A DNA stretch of 40,282 nucleotides. It comes from Zetaproteobacteria bacterium (GTDB lineage: Bacteria > Pseudomonadota > Zetaproteobacteria > Mariprofundales > Mariprofundaceae). A model generated the notes under the pieces. It worked only from the letters and a program-made list of their open reading frames with translations, did no database searches and was not told where the DNA came from. The position numbers were made by a program, and so were the translations under genes. The stretch spans positions 1 to 40,282 of the forward strand of contig NVWS02000027.1 in NCBI GenBank assembly GCA_002746295.2, in the 5' to 3' direction. This document shows, piece after piece, positions 19,026 through 28,247 of the stretch (position 1 is the first letter of the stretch; each line of letters opens with the position of its first letter).

Positions 19026-19060
19026 AAAAGCAAAGAATAAAATTGAGCATTATTTCAATA

Positions 19061-20521
19061 TTATAAACCCAAATCATCCCACATATCATCCACACGCCGC
19101 TTCACCACGTCACTCATTTGAATCGGACGACCCCATTCTCGATCAGTTTCACCTTTCCATTTGTTGGTTGCATCAATGCCCACTTTAGAACCAAGCCCTG
19201 CCACAGGTGAGGCAAAATCAAGATAGTCAATGGGGGTGTGTTCTGCCATGGTGAAATCACGCATAGGATCACAACGGGTCGTGATTGCCCAAATGACTTC
19301 GTTCCAATCACGGCAATCAATATCATCATCCACAATGATAATAAACTTGGTATACATAAATTGGCGCAAATAAGACCAAACACCAAACATCACCCGTTTG
19401 GCATGACCAGCATAACCTTTTTTGATGGATACAATCGCCATGCGATACGAACAGCCTTCCATCGGTAAGTAAAAATCAACAATTTCAGGAAATTGTTTTC
19501 TCAAAATAGGCGCAAATATTTCATTGAATGCCAAACCAAGTACCGCTGGTTCATCGGGTGGTTTGCCTGTATGCGTTGAATGATAAATGGGGCTTTGACG
19601 CATGGTCATGGTTTCAACGGTAAACACGGGAAACATCTCGGTTTCATTATAATAACCCGTATGGTCACCATAAGGACCTTCTTCGGCATATTCACTCAAA
19701 GAAACATGCCCTTCCAATACAATTTCCGCCGAAGCTGGCACTTGCAAGGGGACGCTGATACAATCGGTCAACAGCGTCCGTTGCCCACGCAAAAGACCAG
19801 CAAATTGATATTCAGACAGTGTATCTGGGATTGGGGTTACGGCAGCAAGAATGGTGGCAGGATCTGCGCCAATCACCACAGCACAAGGAAACGATGTTGC
19901 GCCACTTTTCTTGGCTTCCAAATGATCTTGCGCCCCTCCGCGATGCTTTAACCACCGCATAATCAATTTATTTTTACCCAATTTTTGCTGGCGATAAATC
20001 CCCATGTTTTGACGATCTTTATTCGGTCCTTTGGTCACCACAAGCCCCCATGTCAACAAAGGCGCGACATCTTCAGGCCAGCAAGTTTGAATGGGTAGTT
20101 GATGTAAATCCACATCATCGCCTTGCCAAACAATGTCTTGGCATGCCGCTTTTTTGATGGTTTTGGGGTGCATATCCATCACTTTTTTCAAAATTGGAAA
20201 CTTTGACCACGCATCTTTCAAGCCCTTGGGCGGTTCAGGCTCTTTCAAATAGGCTAAAAGTTCGCCAACACCACGCAATTCATCGGCTGATTCTCGCCCC
20301 ATACCCAAGGCAATACGTTCCGCTGTTCCAAACAAGTTGGTCAGAACAGGCATCGTATAACCCTTCACATTTTCAAACAGTAAAGCAGGTCCAGCAGCTT
20401 TCAAGACACGATCCGAAATTTCTGTCATTTCCAGTTCAGTACTCACTTCACAGGCAATCCGTCGAAGAAGTTTCTTGCTCTCAAGTTCTTGAATAAATGC
20501 GCGTAAGTCCCCCAGACTCAT
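19061..20521 (-). CDS. ubiD: UbiD-family decarboxylase (3-polyprenyl-4-hydroxybenzoate decarboxylase)
   Basis: The protein has 486 residues. It decarboxylates the polyprenyl-hydroxybenzoate intermediate of ubiquinone synthesis using prenylated FMN. The prFMN/metal-binding part [20 protein letters not shown] and the active-site region [14 protein letters not shown] are present, and the N-terminus [17 protein letters not shown] is typical. Its start overlaps the STAS gene stop by four bases, so it is the last gene of the MCE operon. The partner UbiX is not in the window. Quinone supply fits an iron-oxidising respiratory chain. Confidence 0.95.
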   Translation of the reverse strand: MSLGDLRAFIQELESKKLLRRIACEVSTELEMTEISDRVLKAAGPALLFENVKGYTMPVLTNLFGTAERIALGMGRESADELRGVGELLAYLKEPEPPKGLKDAWSKFPILKKVMDMHPKTIKKAACQDIVWQGDDVDLHQLPIQTCWPEDVAPLLTWGLVVTKGPNKDRQNMGIYRQQKLGKNKLIMRWLKHRGGAQDHLEAKKSGATSFPCAVVIGADPATILAAVTPIPDTLSEYQFAGLLRGQRTLLTDCISVPLQVPASAEIVLEGHVSLSEYAEEGPYGDHTGYYNETEMFPVFTVETMTMRQSPIYHSTHTGKPPDEPAVLGLAFNEIFAPILRKQFPEIVDFYLPMEGCSYRMAIVSIKKGYAGHAKRVMFGVWSYLRQFMYTKFIIIVDDDIDCRDWNEVIWAITTRCDPMRDFTMAEHTPIDYLDFASPVAGLGSKVGIDATNKWKGETDREWGRPIQMSDVVKRRVDDMWDDLGL

Positions 20522-20841
20522 GCTTGACTGCCAACCATTTCAAACACCGCATCCAACTTTGCTAAGACAAAGATATCATTCACTGTTTCTTGTAAATCAT
20601 GCAAGACAAAACGACCGTTTGTATTTCTTGCCCATTGCAATCCTTCAACTAAAGTGGCAATACCAGAGGAATCCATAAACGAAACACCTGATAAATCAAT
20701 ATGAATTTCGCCTTTTTTTTGTTCAAACAAAGGTTTTAATTTCGCTCTTAATACTGGTGAACTTTGAATATTTACATCCCCTTTCACACGCACCCAAACT
20801 TCACAATCACTTGTTTTCTCTACCTTTACATCAAGTTTCAT
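20518..20841 (-). CDS. STAS-domain protein (anti-sigma antagonist type)
   Basis: The protein has 107 residues and is a single STAS domain. The loop [20 protein letters not shown] holds the Ser that is phosphorylated in SpoIIAA-like antagonists. AAGGAA precedes the start. The gene overlaps the anti-sigma-type ATPase upstream by 11 bases and ubiD downstream by four. Two roles are possible: antagonist of the adjacent HATPase in a partner switch, or a MlaB-like subunit of the MCE transporter, since MlaB is a STAS protein that binds the ATPase MlaF. The intact MDSSG motif favours phosphorylation control; the operon context favours MlaB. I cannot decide. Confidence 0.88.
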   Translation of the reverse strand: MKLDVKVEKTSDCEVWVRVKGDVNIQSSPVLRAKLKPLFEQKKGEIHIDLSGVSFMDSSGIATLVEGLQWARNTNGRFVLHDLQETVNDIFVLAKLDAVFEMVGSQA

Positions 20842-21289
20842 AGCAATTTCCTTCCCTTATTTTTTTTGGGCGATAAAGCAACATCCAGAGGTTGCCATCT
20901 TCCATGGCTTCATGCCTTACTTCATCCATAATCGCATGAATCAAAGGAATACCCAAACCACCCGGTGTCATATTTTCAGCACAACATGGCTCAATATCAC
21001 CACAGTCCCACCCCGATATATCCACCACGGGTGCATAATCACGAAAGGTAAACTTCAAGCTGACTTCACCATCAGCTTCAACAGGCATATCCGCTTCAAA
21101 TATCAATGGCTTGGGCTCACCTCGGTAGCCATGTCGAACAATATTGGCATACAACTCATCCACAGCCAAACCCACACGATTTTGTTCAATTGCAGACAAC
21201 TTGGATCGTGCACACAATACATTCACCATCGAACGTAAGACCAACACACAATCACATGTTGCATGCAGTTGAAGACTCAGTTTATTCAT
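20831..21289 (-). CDS. Anti-sigma-factor-type serine/threonine kinase (HATPase_c_2)
   Basis: About 152 residues with the GHKL ATPase motifs: N box AVDELYANIVRHGY and G box GGLGIPLIHAIMDEV. Such proteins (SpoIIAB/RsbW type) bind a sigma factor or another partner and phosphorylate a STAS antagonist, here probably the next gene. The ATG at 21289 has GGGTG six bases upstream; longer starts lie inside the lipoprotein gene. No sigma factor or PP2C phosphatase gene is nearby, so the target is unknown. Confidence 0.85.
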   Translation of the reverse strand: MNKLSLQLHATCDCVLVLRSMVNVLCARSKLSAIEQNRVGLAVDELYANIVRHGYRGEPKPLIFEADMPVEADGEVSLKFTFRDYAPVVDISGWDCGDIEPCCAENMTPGGLGIPLIHAIMDEVRHEAMEDGNLWMLLYRPKKIREGNCYET

Positions 21290-22103
21290 ATTCATCACCC
21301 AATAGTGCCATACTCTGTAGCACATCTTCTGCCATTCTCTCACCATGTTTATCTTGTAATAGCTGATACACTTTTATAGCACGCTCGGCGGCATCTCGAC
21401 GTTGCCTTATCGTATAATGACGATCGATTGCAACCATCAAAAGAGCTTGCGCTGTTTTTCTTGGCGCACCAACTTTTCGCAAAAGTTTTAACGCCTGTTC
21501 AACCCAAACCTCGTGTTTTTTTCCTTTCACTTGAGTGGGTAACGAAGCCAATCCCAACATCGCGCGTGCTTGTAACAATAGACCATTCTTTTCATCACCC
21601 GCATTATCCAACACTTGATGGTATGCCCGTCTCGCTCCAATAAAGTCCGCTTGCTTTGCCAACATATACCCCAAACTTAATGCAATATCGGCAGGATCAT
21701 CTTTTTCGAGACTTGGCAACGCTCCTTTTCCATCATGTAAAATGACCCATTGTATTTGCGCACGTTGCGCACTTTTTTTCAGGTGATGCAAACGAGAAAT
21801 ACGCAAAGCCTGCCGCAAAGCATCGTTGGCTTCAGAGAAATTACCCATGGCCTTCCATGCCATGGCATCATTGTACCAAGCCCGCGCTTCCAATGCTGGA
21901 TCACTGAGCAATTGAGCCATCTGCAAGGCGCGTGAAAAAGAATGTTCCGCAGATTTCCAACGCTCTTCATGCATCGCTTTCACACCCATATGGGTAAAAT
22001 CTTTCATGCGATTTTCATACGGGTTATCAATATAAGGTTTTGTCTTGCCACCGCAACCACTCAACACCACCAACAAGCATAAACCAGAAAGAAATTTTAT
22101 CAT
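21282..22103 (-). CDS. Lipoprotein with TPR-like helical repeats
   Basis: The protein has 273 residues. It begins with a lipoprotein signal (LVVLSGC, Cys17). The rest is helical with TPR-like pairs: WKSAEHSFSRALQMAQLLSD, ARAWYNDAMAWKAMGNFSEA and RRAYHQVLDNAGDEKNG. It sits directly after the MCE gene with a four-base overlap, so a scaffold or outer-membrane partner role for the lipid-transport system is a fair guess. No known family can be named beyond TPR. Confidence 0.75.
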   Translation of the reverse strand: MIKFLSGLCLLVVLSGCGGKTKPYIDNPYENRMKDFTHMGVKAMHEERWKSAEHSFSRALQMAQLLSDPALEARAWYNDAMAWKAMGNFSEANDALRQALRISRLHHLKKSAQRAQIQWVILHDGKGALPSLEKDDPADIALSLGYMLAKQADFIGARRAYHQVLDNAGDEKNGLLLQARAMLGLASLPTQVKGKKHEVWVEQALKLLRKVGAPRKTAQALLMVAIDRHYTIRQRRDAAERAIKVYQLLQDKHGERMAEDVLQSMALLGDEYE

Positions 22104-23113
22104 GGTTGAACTTCCAATACAGGTGGTGCGAGCTCAACCGAATCCACCACAGATTTGGGTTTTTCTCCACCACCCAGTAGCCACGATTGTTGTAACTGTT
22201 GCAAAGTGAGTTTCATTTCTGCCAGCGCTTCTTTGGCTTCCCTTGCAACACCCGGAAGTTCTGGGGTTAATTGTGTTAAGTCTGAGGAAACAACCGTTAA
22301 CTCTTCAGATAGCGTATTGACCTGCTTTAAGAGTATATTTAATTTCCCCAAAGCTTTAGGCACTTGCTTGCCAAGACTTTGACTCATCGGCTCGAGACCT
22401 TGCATCACTTTCTCAGTTGCCACCAAGGTTTTTTGTACATGGCTCACAATTTTCTTATGATTCACAGAGGCAATGACTTGATCCAAATCATCAATCATTT
22501 GATGTAGTGTCTTCATTGTTGCCGCCAAATCATCACCCTGAATGCCTTGCGTCATTTGATTCAAATGAGCAAAGGAGGATTGCATGCTTCCCTTAGGGTC
22601 ATTCAGCCATAAAGAAAGTTTTGCTAACTCTTCCAGCAATACATTGGCATTGCCCACCGCAGGCTTTAAATCAATCAACAATTGCTCCAATGATGCTTCT
22701 GTTTGATATTCCAAAAGTTGACCATCATCCAAAGACTTTTTTTCAACATTACCTGCTGTTATTTCCACAATTTGCTCACCAATCAACCCTTCTTTCACAA
22801 AGTGAATGACCGAACCTTGATGAAGCATATGACGATAACGCTCCAATAGTTTCAAACGAATCCGTACCTGACCCTCATGTTGCAATTGAATGTCATCAAT
22901 ATGCCCCACACTAAAACCTTGAAACTTTACAGGTTGTCCTTCATAAAATGTTGAGGCTGATGGCGGCTCAACAAACAATGTGAATTTTTCAGCAAAGACA
23001 TTGCTTCGCATACTGACCAAGATGACGACAAAAACCAAAGCACCCAAACCCAGCAACACAAACCAGCCCACTTGTCGTTTCATTTTGGATACAAAATCCA
23101 TTTCTTCGGTCAT
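22100..23113 (-). CDS. MCE/MlaD-family substrate-binding protein
   Basis: The protein has 337 residues. One N-terminal membrane helix (VGWFVLLGLGALVFVVILV, about 15-33) anchors a periplasmic MCE domain (about 45-120: PPSASTFYEGQPVKFQGFSV, GHIDDIQL and GLIGEQIVEI). A long helical tail (about 140-310) follows, as in MlaD relatives with extended coiled-coil ends. MCE proteins form hexameric rings that carry phospholipid between membranes. The gene is linked by four-base overlaps to the ATPase-like gene upstream and the lipoprotein downstream. Confidence 0.92.
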   Translation of the reverse strand: MTEEMDFVSKMKRQVGWFVLLGLGALVFVVILVSMRSNVFAEKFTLFVEPPSASTFYEGQPVKFQGFSVGHIDDIQLQHEGQVRIRLKLLERYRHMLHQGSVIHFVKEGLIGEQIVEITAGNVEKKSLDDGQLLEYQTEASLEQLLIDLKPAVGNANVLLEELAKLSLWLNDPKGSMQSSFAHLNQMTQGIQGDDLAATMKTLHQMIDDLDQVIASVNHKKIVSHVQKTLVATEKVMQGLEPMSQSLGKQVPKALGKLNILLKQVNTLSEELTVVSSDLTQLTPELPGVAREAKEALAEMKLTLQQLQQSWLLGGGEKPKSVVDSVELAPPVLEVQP

Positions 23114-23778
23114 GCTTGCTCCATATTTGCATCCATGTCACATGTCACGCTATAACTACGATGAAAGGCTAAGCCGGGATTGTCGGACTTTGAACTGGTT
23201 AAATACAAAACACCGGGGTTCAGTATTTTTAATGTTTTAAAGACTTTTCGGCGAAATTTTACGGCAAACTCTGCTTGCATGCCCAAGTGTAACTCCTGTG
23301 CAATCACAATATGTGGTTTTTTCAATAAACAGTGTCCTAAACTCATTAAACCATGCATATATACAGGTCGCTCTCCCGCCTTTTCATTGAGCTTACCATC
23401 CAATTCAAGAAAGTGAGCCACTTGATTCAAATCTTTTTCAGCCTGTTGCAAGCTTGCATGGTCATCGGCATACAAAAATGGCAGCAGTAAATTTTCTTTT
23501 AAGCTTAAATTTGCCAGCAAGCCGCGTTGTCGAATCATACACCCCACGTGCTCACAAAATTCAGCACTACCTGCGGGCAACACTTGCTGGTCACGTTCTA
23601 ACCAGACACCTTGTGAAGAACAACCTTGAGAAAGCGGGCATAGAAAAAATTTTGCCAACAGATCTTTCTGCATATATTCATGCATCACCAAGCGGACACT
23701 CTCACCTTTGAAAACATGATCCTTCTTTAATGTCTGGTCACATAACTTTAGATCATCCCAGTGCAATGCATCACTCAT
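23110..23778 (-). CDS. Degenerate ABC ATPase-like subunit (MlaF position, ATP-site residues missing)
   Basis: About 222 residues in the slot of the MlaF ATPase. The overall ABC pattern can be followed, but catalytic motifs are gone. The Walker A place after FKGESVRL reads MHEYMQKDLLAKF with no GxGKS/T. The Q-loop region survives (GCMIRQRGLLANLSLKENLL). The LSGG place reads YMHGL. Walker B reads HIVIAQE, with Gln instead of Asp. The frame is open throughout and joined by ATGA overlaps on both sides, so it is not an obvious pseudogene. The ATG at 23778 forms the overlap with the permease stop and is preferred to that at 23787. It may be a structural pseudo-ATPase or need an external ATPase. Confidence 0.7.
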   Translation of the reverse strand: MSDALHWDDLKLCDQTLKKDHVFKGESVRLVMHEYMQKDLLAKFFLCPLSQGCSSQGVWLERDQQVLPAGSAEFCEHVGCMIRQRGLLANLSLKENLLLPFLYADDHASLQQAEKDLNQVAHFLELDGKLNEKAGERPVYMHGLMSLGHCLLKKPHIVIAQELHLGMQAEFAVKFRRKVFKTLKILNPGVLYLTSSKSDNPGLAFHRSYSVTCDMDANMEQA

Positions 23779-24686
23779 AGCCGCCATAATAACACCCAGG
23801 CCACATCCAAACTTAAAATCAACATCATCACACCCATCACCCCTGATGAAACACGCACAGGGATTTGATTGGGATCAGAGCCAACACACCGTCCTTGATC
23901 AATCAACACCATACAAGATAATGATGGATAAATGAGTCCTTTTAGAAACATCGCAATCACTTCTTTGAACTCTGTTCCCCGTTGCACTTCGACCAAAAAT
24001 TCACTGAAGTTCAACACATACATCCATGATAATAACAGCCCACCCACCCAAATGGAGATCACTACAAAAATAAACGTTAGAATCACGCCACACAATGCAA
24101 ACGCCAACACCCGTGGCAAATAAATATATTCGAATAAGGAGATGCCAAGGCTATGTAAAAACACATCTTCACCACGCGCCTGCATATGCCCCACTTCGGT
24201 CACCACTGCCACGCCCGAACGTACCAATAAAAATAACATCACCACCATCGGCGCAACTTCTTGCACCAACAATGTATTAATTAAGCTGCCAATCAGTGAT
24301 AAATCTTGCACGCTGCGTGCAAACACAGCGATATTGTAGACTGCCAATACACCTGCAACCAACGCCATCACCGTTACCCAAACCAAGCTTTGCACGCCTG
24401 TAAAATAGATCTGACGAATCACAACATTGGTCACCGCTGGACGAGATAACCAGCGCATACGTATAAACGCACGCGAAGTCCAAAGCAGCAGATGCAGGAA
24501 GCGCCAAATGCCCAGACCCATATTGAGAACCCACGCACCCACATCATCAGCCCGTTCATTTTGTCGTTGAATAAAACCCATCGGCACTGTATAAGATACT
24601 TTCCTTTGAAAAACAAGCCTACTTCCTACACCTCCTGCAACACATCCAAACTTGTCGCCAGCCTTCACGCTTTTGACATCCTCCAT
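23775..24686 (-). CDS. MlaE-family permease of an MCE lipid-transport system
   Basis: Up to 303 residues with five to six membrane segments. VVIRQIYFTGVQSLVWVTVM is the MlaE family start. LVQEVAPMVVMLFLLVRSGV and TEVGHMQARGEDVFLHSLGI follow the canonical ELxPVLTALLLAGRVGSA and ELGTM block, but several usually constant residues differ, so this permease has drifted as well. No good ribosome site is seen before the ATG at 24686; an internal ATG at 24581 (MGFIQRQNERADD) is a reasonable alternative. First gene of the MCE operon; the upstream gap to mpl is filled with repeats. Confidence 0.88.
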   Translation of the reverse strand: MEDVKSVKAGDKFGCVAGGVGSRLVFQRKVSYTVPMGFIQRQNERADDVGAWVLNMGLGIWRFLHLLLWTSRAFIRMRWLSRPAVTNVVIRQIYFTGVQSLVWVTVMALVAGVLAVYNIAVFARSVQDLSLIGSLINTLLVQEVAPMVVMLFLLVRSGVAVVTEVGHMQARGEDVFLHSLGISLFEYIYLPRVLAFALCGVILTFIFVVISIWVGGLLLSWMYVLNFSEFLVEVQRGTEFKEVIAMFLKGLIYPSLSCMVLIDQGRCVGSDPNQIPVRVSSGVMGVMMLILSLDVAWVLLWRL

Positions 24687-24800
24687 GTTATTTTTAAGAA
24701 AACAGGTTTAAACTATCTTCCGATATTCTGTTTCAAAACATTCTTATGGATTCAAATAATTGATGTTACCCACTCTGTCATCCTATACTTCCACCTGCTC

Positions 24801-24866
24801 GTCATACCCGAAATCTTTTATCGGGTATCTATCCATAGACCCTCGATACAAGCATTCGAGGGTGAC
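24801..24866. repeat. Two-hairpin repeat, reverse orientation
   Basis: GTCATACCCGA...TCGGGTAT and ACCCTCGA...TCGAGGGT form two stems, the second identical to that in the 2229 and 4951 copies but in the opposite order. The first stem differs from those copies by a compensated pair (T to A with A to T). Lies in the divergent gap between the MCE operon and mpl. Confidence 0.7.
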
Positions 24867-24893
24867 GTGGTGACAGACTCATGGATGACTAGG

Positions 24894-24969
24894 CGTAACA
24901 TCAGTGAAGCAGGTCACATACGCATGTTCCATTCTAAAAATTCATGGGAATGACCCTGTGCGTAACATC
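24894..24969. repeat. Dispersed repeat, second family, copy 2
   Basis: Matches 26-140 at both ends: GTCACATACGCATG followed by ATTCTAAAAA, then GGGAATGACC and TGTGCGTAAC. The middle hairpin part present in copy 1 is absent here. GCGTAACATC occurs at both edges of this copy. Together with the neighbouring two-hairpin repeat it takes up much of the roughly 350-base gap before mpl; I see no clear promoter boxes there. Confidence 0.6.
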
Positions 24970-25040
24970 CGCCAAGTAACTTAAACCAACATAGCAAGCT
25001 GCGACTTCACTTTTTTTGATCTCTCTGTTTCAATCGCCTC

Positions 25041-26450
25041 ATGCAAACTTCACCCACTCAACATCTTCATATCCTCGGAATTTGTGGCACTGCCATGGCA
25101 GCCATTGCCAAACTTGCACAAGAAAGTGACTGGAAAGTGACTGGCTCCGATGCTGGCATTTACCCACCCATGTCCGATTACTTGCAGAAAATTGGCATCA
25201 CCATCACACCATTTTCATTGCAAAACCTTGTGCCTAAGCCTGACCTTTGCGTGATTGGCAACGCCATGAGTCGCGGTAACATCGAGGTCGAGAGCATTTT
25301 AGAACAAGGTTTGGCATATTGTTCTGGACCTGAATTTATCGGCCGACACATTTTACCCCAACGCCATGCTATCGTCGTGGCAGGTACGCATGGCAAAACC
25401 AGTACCGCAGCCATGCTTGCACATGTATTAGAAGTGACAAAACAGTCACCTGGTTTTTTGATTGGCGGCATCCCTGAAAACTTTGGTGGTGGCGCACGTT
25501 TGGGACAAGGCAAGAGCTTTGTGCTGGAAGGCGATGAGTATGACACCGCCTTTTTCGATAAACGCTCTAAATTTCTACATTACCATGCAAAAACCCTGAT
25601 TCTCAATAATCTTGAGTATGACCATGCCGATATTTTCCCCGATTTGGCAGCCATTAAACGGCAGTTCGCCCATCTTTTACGCACCGTACCCAAAACAGGT
25701 TGTATCATTCGCAATGCCGATGAGCGGAATTTTGATGATGTTTTGGCGCAAGGCTGTTGGACACCCATCACCGAGTTCGCTCACTATCCCCATGCACACG
25801 CTGAATGGCAGTGGCAAGCACTCAAAGATGATGGTTCACATTTTCGCATCTATCACCACAAAAAAATCATCCTAGAAATAACATGGCAAAGCATCGGTAT
25901 CCACCAAATTGCCAATGCCTGTGCTGTGGTGGCTGCTGCACATTCTTTGGGGGTGCAGTTCCCTGTTATACAACAAGCATTGGCTTCCTTTGCAGGTGTG
26001 CGACGACGCATGAGTTTGATTGGCACAGCAGGTGGTGTGCGTATTTTTGATGATTTTGCCCACCACCCTACCGCCATTGCAGGCATGGTCTCTGCCGCCA
26101 AGGCAGCTATGCAGAGCAAAGGAAAACTTTGGGTGATTGTCGAACCACGCTCCAACACCATGCGTACAAATATTCACCAACAACGTCTGCCACAATGTTT
26201 TGATGCTGCGGATGTGGTGATATTTATACCACCATCGCACCGTAATCTTACCGATGATGAAGTGTTGGATATAGATGCTGTCTGCTTGGCTATCGGTAAA
26301 AAAGCACAGGTCATCCAAGATACCCGAAGCATCATTGCATACATTGCCATACACGCTCAAGATGGCGATGACATCTTGATTTTATCCAACGGTGGTTTTG
26401 AGGGTATTCATCAACGTTTGTTAACAACACTCAAGGAGAAAGCATCATGA
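25041..26450 (+). CDS. mpl: UDP-N-acetylmuramate:L-Ala-gamma-D-Glu-meso-DAP ligase
   Basis: The protein has 469 residues. Mpl joins recycled murein tripeptide to UDP-MurNAc in peptidoglycan recycling. HLHILGICGTAMAAIAKLAQ is the N-terminal nucleotide-binding loop of Mpl/MurC; VVAGTHGKTSTAAMLAHVLE is the ATP loop; ILNNLEYDHADIF and FDDFAHHPTAI follow. The TAMAAIA variant and length separate it from MurC. The stop overlaps the mutarotase start by four bases. No strong ribosome site precedes the ATG. Confidence 0.96.
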   Translation: MQTSPTQHLHILGICGTAMAAIAKLAQESDWKVTGSDAGIYPPMSDYLQKIGITITPFSLQNLVPKPDLCVIGNAMSRGNIEVESILEQGLAYCSGPEFIGRHILPQRHAIVVAGTHGKTSTAAMLAHVLEVTKQSPGFLIGGIPENFGGGARLGQGKSFVLEGDEYDTAFFDKRSKFLHYHAKTLILNNLEYDHADIFPDLAAIKRQFAHLLRTVPKTGCIIRNADERNFDDVLAQGCWTPITEFAHYPHAHAEWQWQALKDDGSHFRIYHHKKIILEITWQSIGIHQIANACAVVAAAHSLGVQFPVIQQALASFAGVRRRMSLIGTAGGVRIFDDFAHHPTAIAGMVSAAKAAMQSKGKLWVIVEPRSNTMRTNIHQQRLPQCFDAADVVIFIPPSHRNLTDDEVLDIDAVCLAIGKKAQVIQDTRSIIAYIAIHAQDGDDILILSNGGFEGIHQRLLTTLKEKAS

Positions 26451-27349
26451 ACACACTCAATCAACAATATGGCATTGCCAACACGTTGGCATTTACCTTG
26501 GGCAAGGGCGACATGCCTGTTGCCAAAATTAGTAATGACTTGGGAAGTGCGTCCATTGCTTTGCAAGGCGCACATATCTTGAGTTTTCAACCCAAAGGCG
26601 AGGATGATTTAATTTGGATGTCTGACGATGCAAGTTATGCAACCCAAAAATCATTGCGTGGTGGCGTGCCTGTTTGTTGGCCTTGGTTTGGACCACATGT
26701 CACAGAAAAAACATTACCCGCACATGGCTATGCCCGCACTGTGAACTGGAAGCCTATCGCATCCAAAGCTTTGGATGATGGTTCCACATACCTTTGCTTT
26801 GAACTCGACCACACAAATGTTGCTGAAAATTTACAGGTGCATCCGCTACAGGTAACATTACATATCACCGTCGGTTCGCGTTTACAGCTTCGTTTGGAGA
26901 CCAAAAACTGTGGTGGTTCGGCGTATCAACTCAGCGAAGCCATGCATACTTATTTTAAGGTGGGTGATGTTCGTCAAGTTCGTGTGGAGGGTCTAGATGG
27001 TCGCGAATATTTGGATAAAACCGATCATTTTTCACGCAAGCAACAACAAGGTGATGTTTGTATTGAACAAGAAACCGACCGTGTTTACCTCAATACAAGC
27101 GGGCAACTTCGTATTTGTGATGCCGCACTCCATCGCACTCTTGTCATTGATAGTGAACAAAGCCATGCCACCATAGTTTGGAATCCTTGGATTGAAACGG
27201 CCAACAAAATGGGTGACTTGGGTAAAGATGGTTATTTGCAAATGCTATGCGTGGAAACCGCCAATGCTGCGGAGAACACCATCTCACTTGCGGGGGGTGA
27301 AACCCATCAGATGAGTTGTACATATAGCGTGGAAAAACATGCGAGATAA
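26447..27349 (+). CDS. D-hexose-6-phosphate mutarotase (YeaD-like aldose 1-epimerase)
   Basis: The protein has 300 residues of the galactose-mutarotase fold. Family marks are LQGAHILSFQPKGEDDLIWM, GGVPVCWPWFGPH, HGYARTVNWK and SEAMHTYFKVGD with the catalytic His, and a late WNPWIETANKMGDLG and CVETANA. It interconverts alpha and beta anomers of glucose-6-phosphate-like sugars. It overlaps mpl by four bases and ends 13 bases before the convergent endonuclease gene, with no clear terminator between them. Confidence 0.93.
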   Translation: MNTLNQQYGIANTLAFTLGKGDMPVAKISNDLGSASIALQGAHILSFQPKGEDDLIWMSDDASYATQKSLRGGVPVCWPWFGPHVTEKTLPAHGYARTVNWKPIASKALDDGSTYLCFELDHTNVAENLQVHPLQVTLHITVGSRLQLRLETKNCGGSAYQLSEAMHTYFKVGDVRQVRVEGLDGREYLDKTDHFSRKQQQGDVCIEQETDRVYLNTSGQLRICDAALHRTLVIDSEQSHATIVWNPWIETANKMGDLGKDGYLQMLCVETANAAENTISLAGGETHQMSCTYSVEKHAR

Positions 27350-27362
27350 GCTTTAAAATTAG

Positions 27363-28235
27363 TTAGTAACGTGATCGAAGGTTGGCGACTTGTTTCAAGC
27401 GCCAACCTTTGCTGGAGGTCGAAGCCTCTACTTTATTTTCAATATGATCTGGAAGCTTGGATAAAAAATCAAAACCTGTTCGTTTTTCAATCTCATCAAT
27501 ACTACTGACATATCGGCTCAACGATTCATTGCCTTTTACTTTTTGGGGTATGATAAAACTTAATGTTTTGGGTGCATCGCCTTTCTTTTTTGATGGAACA
27601 ATATAAATTTTGTAAAAGGCATCAGGAATTTCTACACCCGAACGAAGTTTGGTAATATTTTTATCAAAAATAGGACCTGTAATCACCCACATATCCTTAA
27701 ACCAAGTGGCAAACTTGTTGGCTTCCACATCTTCAAGACGTTGCCATATTTTTTGGTTTAAATGAGGACGTTGCGGTGTGATATTGGTCATCACAAAGGT
27801 ATCCAATTGCCCAGGGCGACCATAAATATTAGAAATCGCATAATTGGGTGCCATGTGTCCACGATCATAACCGCTTTTCAAATAATCGTCATGACTCACT
27901 CGGCGAATACTACGCCAATCACTTTGAAAGCGGGATGGTCGTTTTAGTGTTTTCTTTTTACCAATCGGGCGCAGGTGATAGGTCACCCACAACGGATTAC
28001 CTCGCCATTCGGAATAACCGACCATAAAACCTTCATTGCGAAACACACGTGTCCACGTATTCAGAGAGAATGATTGTGCCTTGGGTACGCCTTCATAACT
28101 ATACCGATCACGCTGTGAATAGTCATAAACAACATACGACATGCCGCCCAAAATCATGGCAAACCAAGCATATTTATTAGCAAGTAAGGGTTTTAACAAG
28201 GGTAGAAAAATACGAAACAACTGTTGTCCATTCAT
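27363..28235 (-). CDS. Membrane-anchored DNA/RNA non-specific endonuclease (NUC1 family)
   Basis: The protein has 290 residues. An N-terminal hydrophobic segment (about 10-35) suggests export or anchoring. The nuclease domain has the signature YDRGHMAPNYAIS (catalytic His in DRGH), a metal-binding Asn in TNITPQRPHLNQKIW, and VITGPIFD. This family cleaves single- and double-strand nucleic acid with a divalent metal. It lies 12 bases after a small EF-hand protein in the same direction. Possible roles are nutrient DNA use or defence at the envelope; the sequence does not decide. Confidence 0.92.
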   Translation of the reverse strand: MNGQQLFRIFLPLLKPLLANKYAWFAMILGGMSYVVYDYSQRDRYSYEGVPKAQSFSLNTWTRVFRNEGFMVGYSEWRGNPLWVTYHLRPIGKKKTLKRPSRFQSDWRSIRRVSHDDYLKSGYDRGHMAPNYAISNIYGRPGQLDTFVMTNITPQRPHLNQKIWQRLEDVEANKFATWFKDMWVITGPIFDKNITKLRSGVEIPDAFYKIYIVPSKKKGDAPKTLSFIIPQKVKGNESLSRYVSSIDEIEKRTGFDFLSKLPDHIENKVEASTSSKGWRLKQVANLRSRY

Positions 28236-28247
28236 AAGAATTAAACG

